From NCBI GenBank assembly GCA_036897095.1, contig JAYMSP010001557.1:1-30903 (forward strand): a DNA stretch of 30,903 nucleotides, given 5' to 3'. The position numbers and the translations under genes were made by a program. Positions 9,480 through 18,046 of this stretch are shown here, piece by piece. The notes under the pieces were generated by a model. The model ran no database searches. It was given only the letters and a program-made list of their open reading frames with translations, and was not told the origin of the DNA. The number at the start of each line of letters is the position of its first letter. The first letter of the stretch is position 1. The DNA comes from Plantago elongata. Lineage: Eukaryota; Streptophyta; Magnoliopsida; Lamiales; Plantaginaceae.

Positions 9480-10767
9480 CCCGCGCCCCGTAAGAGGCGG
9501 TCCTTGTTGTCGTGGCCCTTGTGATGTTGGTTGGTGAGTAGTTTTCTCCCCATTCCCACAAACATGCCCCACTTTCTGATAATTCTGGCAAAATAGTTGC
9601 TTCCACTCATATTCAATTGCCTGTTTGATGGTATTGCCCTGATAGTCCTTTATAATAATAAACTGGCGTAATTCCTGTGTGATGTCTACCTCAATGAGTA
9701 TATGTGCATAGGAAATCCAAAGTTTTTTAGTAGTACATTCATTAGTGAATTAGGTGTTCCGATTACACTAGCAATCTTGCCCAAACTCTTCGCTCCCTAA
9801 AGGTAAAGGGGAAGCTGGGGAAACTTAACCCATATATGTGCAATTCAAAGCATATCTTTCTGCAACTCAAATTTTCTAACCCAGGGTCTTAAAATATCGG
9901 TCGTCCATAGATATAATAAGGTCCGCCTTGATCAACAGTAGTCTTGTCCTCCTCCGATTGAAACCGGATAATAAAAAATCCGTCCTCATTATAGTATAGT
10001 TCCGGAAGGGCAATAGTATTCCATACCTTAATCATGAAGTTCTTGACCGCATTCATGGATAGAGAATTGTCAGCAACATACATGATAAGGGAATTTTTTC
10101 AGAATTCAAGCTCTTCTTCGATGTCCTCATCTTCAATCTCAACAACAGTCTCCCCAGCAACAACCGGGGGAGGGCAGTAATCAATAGTTAGACCGTGATC
10201 CGGTGCCCGATTGCCTCGGATAACATCAACCCAGGGGATAATTGGGGTAAATGGTGGACAGTCAGCCTGAATTGGCACGTTGGTATTGCCCTGTTCCGAG
10301 TCCGACTTCCAAACTTGCCCTGAATCAGAGTGAGTAGCGTTTGTATCAGGCGGCGGTAGGCAATTAGGGTCTAGAGTCGAGCGTTGGGTTTCACCCCCTT
10401 CCATTGGCAAACGATTGGTTCCAAGATTCAAAAGTCGTTCTGTCTCTTCCATGTTCAATCGCTGTTCAGCCTCCTTAGCTAGGGTTTGGGCTCGATCAAT
10501 CAAGGTCGGGTCCTGATCATTTATCGACACCGGCGGGAGATCAGAGTCGGAGATCGACGTATCATCTAGGGTTTGAGTTCGATTTGCAGGTTGGGAAGTT
10601 TCAGCGTCCTGCTCCATGTCCGATGGCGAATCCTCCTCGTCCGTAGACGCCAAAGGGGAAGAGAGAGGAGAGGTAGCGGTGGTCGCCGCGGTACGTAGTG
10701 GCCTACCCACTGGTCGATTTTTTTTTCCGATGCCTACTGGAAGAGATGGTGGTGAATCAACTTCTCA
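9480..10767 (-). pseudogene. LINE ORF1 (gag-like, DUF4283 and degenerate zinc knuckle), broken
   Basis: The frame opens after a stop near 10768 and reads an acidic, Ser/Thr/Pro-rich region down to a stop near 10099. A DUF4283-like nucleic-acid-binding region follows in 10083-9889 (VKNFMIKVW, DGFFIIRFQSEED, GGPYYIYGRPIF) and continues through several frame changes to about 9660. A zinc knuckle near 9600-9558 reads LFCQNYQKVGHVC: the second cysteine of C-x2-C-x4-H-x4-C has become Tyr, so zinc binding is lost. In intact plant LINEs this protein coats the RNA. No convincing ATG precedes the frame, so the N-terminus is probably damaged. Confidence 0.75.
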
Positions 10768-11046
10768 TGGTTTAACTGAAACCTGGTACAGTTTGGATTT
10801 GAGACATACATGCTATAGACAGGAACCCCTTCTCGTGTGGATTCTCTGGATTGGAGCCCTAACACGGAGATGTAGAGGTCATCTCGCTAAAACTAATATG
10901 TAGGTTCAGTAGCGGTTTTTATAAAATAGAGGTTAACTAAAAATATACTGACAATGTTTATATGAAAATTTTGAGACATGAGTTGGCCAAAAAAATTCTC
11001 TTTTCTGGTTACTCGTGGGCTGTTACACACCTGGTAGAACTCATAC

Positions 11047-11360
11047 TACAATTGTTCTTTCATCTATACAAAGTTGCACAGAGATACAATTCATATCACA
11101 CAGATCAGTGAATTTATCACTCTCAACTGCATAAATACACCATACGTAATTGCATACATATACTGTTATCCCCCCCCCCCCCACCCCATGGAGTATGATG
11201 TTTATATGCAAGATATCGAAGAAGTATTAACCGAGGTGATGAGCCGTGATCAATAACTTAGAGTCCTCACCAGGCGCAAGCTTCCTCCTGTTGAAAACAT
11301 GGTTCATAAACATGATCGGATAGAAAGAAAGTAACACCGAACCATAAAAGCACATTTTAT
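11047..11360 (+). repeat. Duplicated block, copy 1 (partner at 13390-13720)
   Basis: From CAATTGTTCTTTCATCTATACAA to AACACCGAACCAT this block aligns with 13391-13700 with scattered substitutions. Both have a short open frame ending in a Tyr/Asp/Glu-rich stretch (here VYMQDIEEVLTEVM, stop at 11254-11256), but there is no ATG-initiated gene and most differences between the copies change the amino acid. It may be a decayed last exon or plain noncoding flank. This copy contains a 13-base C run (11170-11182) not present in the partner. Confidence 0.7.
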
Positions 11361-11781
11361 AAATATTTTCCATGTCGAGTTGTTCAATGTCAATTATTCA
11401 AAATAGAGAAATCAATTATCTGACTCATAAGTTTTTGGTTGAATATCTCATGATTTTAACATGTTCAACACATATACACCAATTTCACTAATTAAAATTT
11501 TCCTTTGTTTTAAAAGTTGTGTAGAATGTATAAAGCAATAAACTCACTCTAAATTTCATAGAATGTTATTAAACTTCAAAGTGGTCCAAATAGTATTTGC
11601 TTACTATTATAACTTTAATGAAATATTATCAGATTTTTCTTAAAAACATGCATATAGTATAACTTGGAAAACATGAACTTTAATCCATCTTTTATCCGGT
11701 TCTCTTCTGTATATACATTCGTATATAATGATAAAAATAATTGAATAAAAAATAGGAGGAAGATTACTTATAATTACACAC
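11361..11781 (+). promoter_or_regulatory. Upstream region and promoter of broken peptide copy 2
   Basis: From about 11510 the sequence follows the promoter of copy 1: TTTTAAAAGTTGTGTAGAATGTAT, AAGCAATAAACT, AAAGTGGTCC, TTTAATGAAATATTAT. A TATATAC element sits at 11710-11716, and the leader word GGAAGATTACT is at 11758-11768. 11361-11509 shows no recognised feature. The promoter may still work although the gene behind it is broken. Confidence 0.5.
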
Positions 11782-12627
11782 ATGATGGAGAAAATAACCA
11801 TATATAGTAGTACTACAATAATGTCGATCTTCATCATGTCAATGGTTTCAACGCGGGCAGAGTCTTGTTTCAAGCACTGCACTCGCCAAGATTGTGCTGG
11901 CTTAGGTGTATACCCAAGACAAAACATTATTACACGTAATATGCATTTTTATATATTATAAATAACACTATAATTATTTTAATTTATAAAATAATTTTAT
12001 AATTATAAATAATTACAGTTTTATGTACAAAACTATTTAAACATGTTTATTTGATCCAATTATATTATCGAACAAATAAATCGAAAAAACTTTGAAAAAC
12101 ACAAAGAACGAAGAAGGAACACGCAAAATCCATGATATAAAAGTTAAATTGAAAACTGACCAGGACCGTCCTGGTCAGATCGGAGTTAAATTTTTTCTTT
12201 TTAAAAAATTATTTGTTTAAAATTAGTTAGTTTAATTATTAAGTAATTAAATAAATATTAACAACTAGAATATGAATTATAATAATATAAAGATCTCAAA
12301 TTAATCATTATTTGTAAAGTATGACGATCGATTTTATAATATTTATTTTTATTACGTTATGGTATTATATGTATATACAGTCATATATTTTCGAAAATGT
12401 GATAATTTGATAAGTTTTATGAAAAATGGTAGTAATTTTGTATTTATACAATTTGTTGGGCCTGTTATAATATATAAAAATGTGTCATGCATTTAGTAAA
12501 AACGGTCCTGCGTTTAATAATTTCCAACCATAATTGTCCCGACAATCACCCTCCGAATGCTAAAGGTGTGTTAGATGCAGGCGGTTCTAAGTTAATGTAC
12601 GATAAAAATGATGTAGAAGATAGTTAG
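11782..12627 (+). pseudogene. Cysteine-rich secreted peptide, copy 2, split by an insertion
   Basis: The 5' part (from ATG ATG at 11782) keeps the signal peptide and the first three cysteines; SCFKHC and STRAES are identical to copy 1. After the GVYP segment (ending near 11914) homology stops and the frame runs into inserted DNA, ending at TAA 11959-11961. Homology resumes at about 12526 with the last cysteine (NHNCPDNHP) and the tail, ending at TAG 12625-12627. The central cysteines 4-7 are not recognisable. A truncated 59-residue product with a signal peptide and an odd number of cysteines could still be made, but a folded peptide is unlikely. Confidence 0.75.
11920..12520. mobile_element. 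AT-rich palindromic insertion in peptide copy 2
   Basis: About 600 bp interrupts the coding region. The ends are inverted to each other around ATTTTTATATATTATAA (11944-11960 on the left; its complement near 12463-12482 on the right), with further ATGCAT-containing matches outside. At 12156-12178 there is a perfect 23-base palindrome, CTGACCAGGAC-C-GTCCTGGTCAG, which stands out from the AT-rich surroundings. No protein is encoded, so it is probably a MITE. Exact ends are uncertain because the target coding sequence was altered too. Confidence 0.6.
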
Positions 12628-12988
12628 ATTAGAATTGTCAATGTTTATATGAGACATGATGAATGATTGTGGTCCGATTTATATATAATAAAATTTGAAA
12701 TATTGTCAGAGTAACGAATGTTATTAATGGAAAAATAAAAGTTAGATGTTTAGTTCATGATGAGATTACTGGGTAGAAATGTAATGGATCCTCACTAACC
12801 ATATTTTGGAAAAGTTTTTTTTTTTTTAATGGTTTCTTCCATGTATCCCAGGCTCCAGGCTTCTCAGTAATGCATATAAACTTACAATATTACGAGAATT
12901 GTTTCCTTTATGAGTGCGGAACGTTCCGCTCCATATCATTGATGTAATGTTCGAGGACCAAACATCTCGAGTCTTGTACGTATAAACG
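12628..12988 (+). repeat. 3' flank of peptide copy 2
   Basis: No gene is present. The segment aligns with the flanks of copy 1 (5013-5290) and copy 4 (28130-28258 and 29484-29700). Words shared with copy 4 include GTTAGAATTGTCAATG-like, TGAGACATGATGAATGATTG, GGTTTCTTCCATGTATCC and AATATTACGAGAATTGTTTCC, so copies 2 and 4 are the closest pair here. It ends where a LINE fragment inserted. Confidence 0.7.
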
Positions 12989-13330
12989 CTTTTTTTTAAA
13001 CGATAAATTTTTTTATTAATATAGAATTAAAAGTACAAGAGATGATTTTAATGAAATAACGAGAAAGACATATAGACACCTTTACATTACTTTATCCAAA
13101 CCACAAAATAAGTTCTAGACCATAACTAGAAAGCCACCCAAAACATTACAATGAAAGTTTTACAAACCAAGACCAAATCGTAATGCTACTATATGACTCA
13201 ACAAAACATCGATCAAACTGACTTTGGACACCCTCTCCAATCTTCCCTATCAGACTGAACGCCAAAAACTCGAGCAATTACATACTTGGATAAAATCCAC
13301 CGTCAATTCATTAGGTAGTTTTTGTTATAC
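12989..13330 (-). mobile_element. 5'-truncated LINE 3' end, minus strand
   Basis: It starts with a T-run (12990-12997, the reversed poly(A)) followed by AAACGATAAATTTTTTTATTAATATAG. Read on the minus strand, the tail (ATATTAATAAAAAAATTT...GTTTAAAAAAAAG, plus CTAGAACTTATTTTGTGG upstream) resembles the tail of the LINE at 5709-11046 (ATATTAATAAGACATG... and CTAGCACTTATTTTTTGC). It is therefore a short relic of the same RNase-H-less LINE type. The right edge is placed where the duplicated-block homology begins and is approximate. Confidence 0.6.
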
Positions 13331-13339
13331 CGAAGTCCA

Positions 13340-13715
13340 ACCACACTTTACTCTTAAGAGGAGAATCTGTAAATTCTCCGATACTGTTGGATAATTGTTC
13401 TTTCATCTATACAAGGTTTGCACAGAGATACAACTCAAATCACACAAATCAGTGAATTTATCATTCTCAACTGCATACATACACCAGATATTCGCAGTTG
13501 CATACATACACTTGGACTGAATGTGTTATTTACCCCAATCAATCAGATGGAGAATGTAGTTTATGTACAAGATATCGACAAATTATTAACTGAGGTGATG
13601 ACTATCAAGAACTCGAGTCTTCACTGAGCGCAAGCTTGCTCCTGTCGAAAACAGAGTTCATAGTAAACAGTATCAGATAGGAAGAAAAGTAACACCGAAC
13701 CATGAACCATCATCT
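13340..13715 (+). repeat. Duplicated block, copy 2 (empty-site control for the LINE)
   Basis: 13340-13395 matches 5645-5708 (TAAGAGGAG.AATCT, TTCTCC.ATA.TGTT) and 13391-13700 matches 11047-11360, so this is the block as it was without the 5.3-kb LINE. It holds a short frame ending VVYVQDIDKLLTEVMTIKNSSLH and TGA at 13625-13627, preceded by an acceptor-like CCAATCAATCAG. A last exon of an unknown gene is possible, but noncoding flank of CREG is equally likely. Confidence 0.7.
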
Positions 13716-13721
13716 TTTATT
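13716..13721 (-). terminator. Polyadenylation signal of the CREG gene
   Basis: TTTATT on the plus strand is AATAAA on the minus strand, about 90 bases beyond the CREG stop codon. It marks a short 3' UTR and borders the end of the duplicated block. Confidence 0.5.
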
Positions 13722-13808
13722 CCATAGTTTTGATGATTACATCTGATTTAAGACAAGGTTGTGCTTTGCTATATATTTAACAGACAACAGGCTATTGCCG
13801 CTCCCTAC

Positions 13809-16108
13809 TCACATTTTGGCATTCAGGTACTGATCCACCGTGAGAGGCTTAGGACCACCAAACCAGTTGATCATAAATATGTTTTTGATTTCCAGTGTGT
13901 ACACCTGGAAATTGTGACCCTTAGGCCATCCTGCAAAAGTTCGAGATTTTGAGTTAGCAGAAATTAGGTAAATCAAATGATCAAAGAAACTAGATGGAGA
14001 TGTTAGAAGATTTATACGTCTACCTTTCATCTCAGGGTGCTTTGTGAACAAAGCAGTTCGAGCAAAATCAGCTTCCTTTGAATTTGCATCAAGTACTTTT
14101 AACTGAGAATGCAACAGCAAAATCCACATGGTATCACAAAATGTGCTTAGGAAAACCAGAGACAACAAACAGTTTTGACTTCCAAGATTGTGAATATCGA
14201 GCACCCAGTAGTATCGACAATCATACATAATCACATGCATTTTGCTTTTAGCACATAGTTTGACAAATGAGGTATTTTTTGCAGGAAAGTTTTTGATATT
14301 TTACACAAAGTGCAGTAACAGAAACTAGTTAATGGTTATGAATGTTGCTTCAGTAAGCTAGGAAGTGAGTGCAGTGAACTAGAAAACCACCTTTCCGACG
14401 AGTGTAATTTTAGCACAAATGGGATTCTCAGGATCTGCTTTGCCACAAGTTCCGAGGTTATATTCACTTATCGTGAAGGAAGATCTCTGGTCCTTGAGAG
14501 CATTACTTGCTGTTGGATCGAGGGTTGTGAGGTAGAAATAAGGGATACCTTTGCCTTTTTCAGGTAAGCCATCACTAAATGAAACCACATTCCTGCACAA
14601 CATCATTTTTCTCAAAATTCAAATCTGAAACAGAGACGGCAAACTCAGAACAAATAGAACACATTAAAAAACGACATGAGTGCTCGTTTTAAGTAAGATT
14701 AGTAGATTACTGTCCATTACAACATATATTATGTGGCAAACATATTGAAGAAGCATTATATTCGAAAAACTCATGCTATATCGGTTTCTCTACACATGTA
14801 AACGCGAAGAAGAATTTCTTTTCTGACTTCTTACATCTCATTTTCTGTTCCAAAATCAAGTAGTCTCAAGTCTTAGTCCCAACATAGTTTAAATTCGATA
14901 TACTATCACAAAATTTGGCCAGAGAACGGCAAAACTGAAATTTACAAAGGAAACACTTCAATAACTCTTCTAGGCCTCAATGTGATAAAAGTAATAACAT
15001 CCTCACTGATCTAGAAAGCCTCAACTTTAGCTACCCATATTTGACAATAAGTTTGTCAGTACGCCCTCCGCACCTAAATTATGTAACACCATGATTCATG
15101 TGAAGTACATAAAACTAGCCTCAGCGTCATCAACTATAAGTGCTTTAGATGTCCGTGGCACCATGCTTTATGTGTTATACACCAACCGAAAAAGTGGAAG
15201 CACACATTAAAATGCAGCTACCCTCATTGTCATTGACACTAATCACTTCAATATGCCCTTGAACACCTGATTTAAGTGCTATACACCATCAAAGACGAGC
15301 AAAGACATGTAGCTAAACTCATCACCACTGACAATAAGTCCTTTAGTATGTCCACAACACCAGATTTATATGTTGTACACCAATTAAAAACATGCAAAAT
15401 ACATGTTTAATTAAATGTGGCTGCCCTCTCCCCATTTCCAGTTAGTGCTTTGACATGTCCGTAACACGATGATTCATGTGTTGTAAACCAACCAAACAGT
15501 GCAAACACATTAAAATGTTGTATACATACTGCATACACCAATCAAAATGTGACCAATTAGACCTATCCTAGTTCTGCGAACTTAGAATCAATATCTAATC
15601 CTTTATAATAAATGCAACATCGATTATCTAAAAACAATATAAACGTGCAACAAAATTAAAAACCATAGCTTTGAGTTTCCCGATCATCCAAATTCAACTT
15701 TGAATACGAATTAATCTTAAACTTCACGTATGACTAACTTATTTCGAGTGAGTATTATACTATAAAGTAAGAAACTACATAGACAGAGAAAAGAAAGTAC
15801 CCAAATGGAGCACCACCCCAATCACTAGAAATAGTGCTGCAAGATGAAACAAACAAAAGTCAAAACTCAAAAAAGCTCAAATCTTTAGCATGTAAATCCC
15901 CAATAATCAAAGGACCAATATGAAAAAGAAGTGAAAGAGTGTACTTTAAAACTCCCCAAGAACTCTGAGAAACCAACCACCTAGCAAACGCCGCCGAATC
16001 GTCAGGCCTCGGCCTGCTCACGGCCAGTGACGTCACCAACGGGCGTGACTGTACTGCTCCGAGAAGCAAAACCGATGCTAAAAGAGAAAAGAATAAAACC
16101 CCTTTCAT
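13809..16108 (-). CDS. CREG1-like secreted protein (FMN-binding split-barrel fold), five exons
   Basis: Exons on the minus strand are 16108-15945, 15836-15801, 14592-14391, 14102-14024 and 13930-13809. All introns are GT-AG and phases agree, giving 200 residues with no stop. Residues 1-21 are a signal peptide (MKGVLFFSLLASVLLLGAVQ...). The body follows the plant CREG family: FARWLVSQSSWGVL and SSDWGGAPFG, NVVSFSDG and IPYFYLTTLDP (split-barrel strands), SFTISEY, GTCGKADPENP (cysteine loop), DANSKEADFARTALFTKHPEM, and the C-terminal NWFGGPKPLTVDQYL. Human CREG1 is a secretory/lysosomal glycoprotein with the pyridoxamine-phosphate-oxidase-like fold but without its catalysis; a plant function is not established. 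The length is normal for the family. Exon 2 is only 36 bases and would be easy for gene finders to miss. Confidence 0.93.
14593..15800 (-). other. CREG intron 2 (1.2 kb)
   Basis: The intron lies between GT at 15800-15799 and AG at 14594-14593 on the minus strand. It is by far the longest intron of the gene (others are 93, 108 and 288 bases). Most of its middle is a degenerate tandem repeat (15075-15525). No separate gene is seen. Confidence 0.85.
15075..15525. repeat. Degenerate tandem repeat, about five units near 100 bp, in CREG intron 2
   Basis: A core of the form ATGTCC-gt-(AA)CACCA-GATT-(T/C)ATGTGTTGTACACCAA recurs beginning near 15080, 15149, 15251, 15346 and 15453. Between cores lie related stretches such as CAATAAGTCCTTTAG, GTTAGTGCTTTGAC and ATAAGTGCTTTAGA, and ACATTAAAATG occurs after the second and fifth cores. 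Spacing of the last four is 102, 95 and 107 bases. Divergence is high, so the array is old. Confidence 0.75.
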
Positions 16109-16230
16109 TATCTTGGTTCTTTTCAACTTCGTTTTCTTGCTGTGTTCTGTTTGATAATGATTTTGATCAGAGAAGATGAAGTGGCTTGACAGCGACAAGG
16201 AGTTATCATATATATTTATATATGTAGGAA
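16109..16230 (-). promoter_or_regulatory. CREG promoter and 5' UTR
   Basis: On the minus strand TATAAATA (16220-16213) within a longer TATATAAATATATA tract lies about 105 bases before the ATG. A start of transcription near 16185 would leave a 5' UTR of about 75 bases. The start codon at 16108 is chosen because the signal peptide begins there; an upstream in-frame GTG-type extension has no signal-peptide character. Confidence 0.5.
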
Positions 16231-16511
16231 GAAGGAATTCATTTAGGACACGTTTATTATACCGCTGGAGTAATTAAATCGGACATTTCATAAAATAATT
16301 CAATTTCAATTGAAAAAGTTCACTCAAATTTTATACTAATAGATCCCTTAATTTGGGTTAATTTAATCAATCCCTTAGTATGGATTAATTTAATCAAATA
16401 AACACCAATTAACGTATATAAAAGGAAAAAAAAGTATTTTTTAAAGTTGTGCAGAATGTATTATATACAATATCTTCTCTACTATTCTAAAATCAAACTA
16501 GTGTGAATTAT
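16231..16511. other. Spacer between CREG and peptide copy 3, with a 27-bp tandem repeat
   Basis: No gene is present. At 16345-16398 a 27-base unit (CCCTTA-(n)5-GG-TTAATTTAATCAA) occurs twice. From about 16440 to 16480 the sequence matches the distal promoter of copies 1 and 2 (AAAGTTGTGCAGAATGTATTATATA), so the upstream limit of the peptide gene module is here, about 0.9 kb away from its proximal half. Confidence 0.5.
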
Positions 16512-16838
16512 ACAAACTTTTCTTTTTGCATTTACCTTTATAATTTTGACCAACGGTTGAATTTTCTTTTTCGAATATGCAAAATATGCATGTTGGTATG
16601 TAGTAGTGTGGTATATATTTAGTAAATAAATCAAAGTGAAAGTTTTGATAGTTACTTATGGATAATTACTTTCGCATTTTGTTACACAAACTTTTCTTTC
16701 CACATTTACCTTTATAATTTGACCAACGATGAATTTTTTTTTTTGAGTATGCGAAATATATATATTTGTATGTAGTGGTGTGGTCTACTTAGTAAATAAA
16801 TCAAAGTGAAATTCTTGGTAGTAATTTATGGATAATTT
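16512..16838. repeat. Tandem duplication of about 174 bp in the copy 3 upstream region
   Basis: Unit 1 begins at 16512 and unit 2 at 16686. Shared words include ACAAACTTTTCTTT, CATTTACCTTTATAATTT, GACCAACG, GTATGTAGT.GTGTGGT, TTAGTAAATAAATCAAAGTGAAA and TTATGGATAATT. The units differ at many positions. No coding content is seen; both lie within DNA inserted into the ancestral peptide-gene promoter. Confidence 0.85.
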
Positions 16839-17138
16839 ATTCTTTTGAATTCAAATAGAATTTATATAACAGAGGGTAAAAAAGTTAAAAGGTCATAGAA
16901 CACATAAAAAACATATAAAATCAAAAGCCCATATCGTGTTATTACTTTGAGTGATTATTTGTTTTAATGGAACTATATTTAGTAAATAATTATTTATTAT
17001 GATTAATATCTATATTTCATAATAAAGTCAGAAGTGAAAATGTCGTTAATATATAAAATTTTGCACATGTAACGAGAACACGTATACTAGTTCCAGAAAA
17101 GCAATTAACATTGCTCTGGTTCTCATCATAATATGTTA

Positions 17139-17384
17139 CTCTCCCCATCTCATTCCAAGATACCAATTTGCTGCAGTCAAACTTTTTAATTTTTACCATG
17201 AATTAATCTTAAACCGTTAATATAAAATGTTTAAAATATATATATAATGAAACTTTTGGTGTTAAATTTTTATTACATAATTTAATTGAACATTTTATAT
17301 TTGCAATTTAAGATTAATTTGTAGTGAAAATTGAAAAAATTTGACTGTAAAAAATTCAAGTGAGTAACTTTGGATGGAACAGAG
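17139..17384. mobile_element. Stowaway-like MITE
   Basis: The element is about 246 bp with long inverted arms: the left begins CTCTCCCCATCTCATTCC after a TA dinucleotide, and the right, read inverted, begins CTCTGTTCCATCC. Pairing continues through CAGTCAAACTTTTT/CAGTCAAATTTTTT and ATTAATCTTAAA to TATAAAATGTT. The terminal CTC-CCxTC...TTCC pattern, the adjacent TA and the near-complete foldback match Stowaway/mariner-type MITEs. It lies in the upstream region of peptide copy 3. Confidence 0.7.
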
Positions 17385-17442
17385 AAAATAATAACTTAAA
17401 AAGTGACATGAATAGTATTTGACACCAAACTTTAAGGAAATA

Positions 17443-17862
17443 TTGCTTCTACTATGCAAATTTCTCGCCTGGTGATCCGTATTGCCTCTTCTTATGTTAT
17501 GGTCTGTCTGTGCAGACAGGTGACACTAGTGAGGACCGCCCTGGTCCTAGTACATGACATCCATGAGTTGGTACCAAATTTTGTGGAAGTGAAGATGCAA
17601 CAAACTACCGGGAAGTCAATCTGTATGCAGATCTTTTGTCTAAACTAGCAAGCTCCCGGTTTTGGCTAGAGATAGTTCCCCCATCCCCTTGTACCCCCTA
17701 GGATGATGTTTAGGGTATGGTCGTCCACCCCTGAGGGGTTGTTGCCTGTTGGCATGTATGCATAAAGAACTTGTGGAAGGAACAACTAGGGAGGTTGTTT
17801 CCTGTCCTGATCGTACCCAGTATTATATTGTTTGAATAAAGGAACTTCTCTTTTAAAAAAAA
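17443..17862 (+). mobile_element. 5'-truncated LINE tail inserted in the copy 3 promoter
   Basis: The 420-bp insertion ends in an A-run (17854-17862) and is flanked by GAAATA at 17437-17442 and 17863-17868. Copies 1 and 2 have a single uninterrupted GAAATATT at this place. One frame keeps the RNase H C-terminus of plant LINEs (REVNLYADLLSKLA, about 17610-17652), followed by a C-rich 3' UTR. It belongs to the RNase-H-bearing LINE type, like 18748-24837. Confidence 0.8.
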
Positions 17863-18046
17863 GAAATACTTTAGGAAAATCTTATTAATTAGATCATTCT
17901 TAAAGAACATGAAAATATAGTTTGACTCAATTAAAACATTAGCTTTAATATAAGTTTTGACCCGTACTCTTCTATAAATACACTCATCTCAAATGTAAAA
18001 AACGATGAAAACGGAGGAAGATTACTAACTCGGCATACTTAGACAC
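17863..18046 (+). promoter_or_regulatory. Proximal promoter and leader of peptide copy 3
   Basis: TATAAATA (17973-17980) lies 74 bases before the ATG in the conserved CTCTTCTATAAATACACTCAT block, and GGAAGATTACTAACTC (18016-18031) is identical to copy 1. Only about 180 bases of the ancestral promoter remain in place; the rest is displaced by the LINE tail, the MITE and the tandem duplication, so expression may differ from copy 1. Confidence 0.6.

Larger units (their letters stand above)
5709..11046 (-). mobile_element. Nearly full-length LINE on the minus strand (LINE-1 copy a)
   Basis: The element is bounded by a perfect 10-bp target duplication, TACAATTGTT at 5699-5708 and 11047-11056, and by a T-run at 5709-5716 that is the poly(A) tail of the minus strand. 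The related block at 13340-13410 has the uninterrupted site (GATAATTGTTCTTTC), which confirms both edges. Length is about 5.3 kb. In order on the minus strand it has a leader, an ORF1 with DUF4283 and a zinc knuckle, and an ORF2 with AP endonuclease, reverse transcriptase and zf-RVT regions. No RNase H region follows, unlike the LINE at 18748-24837. Numerous frameshifts and stops make it inactive. Confidence 0.9.

Noticed and set aside
11170-11182. C run as a possible i-motif/G-quadruplex site
   Set aside because: It is a single homopolymer run without the spaced tracts such structures need, and may vary or be a sequencing artefact.
11640-11927. 95-codon frame on the minus strand
   Set aside because: It is antisense to the promoter and signal-peptide region of peptide copy 2, and homology between the copies supports the plus-strand reading.
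13761-13952. Plus-strand frame across 13761-13952
   Set aside because: It is antisense to CREG exon 5, whose protein sequence clearly matches the family.
17710-17910. 66-codon minus-strand frame with a Phe/Lys-rich end
   Set aside because: It is antisense to a LINE 3' UTR and poly(A) tail.
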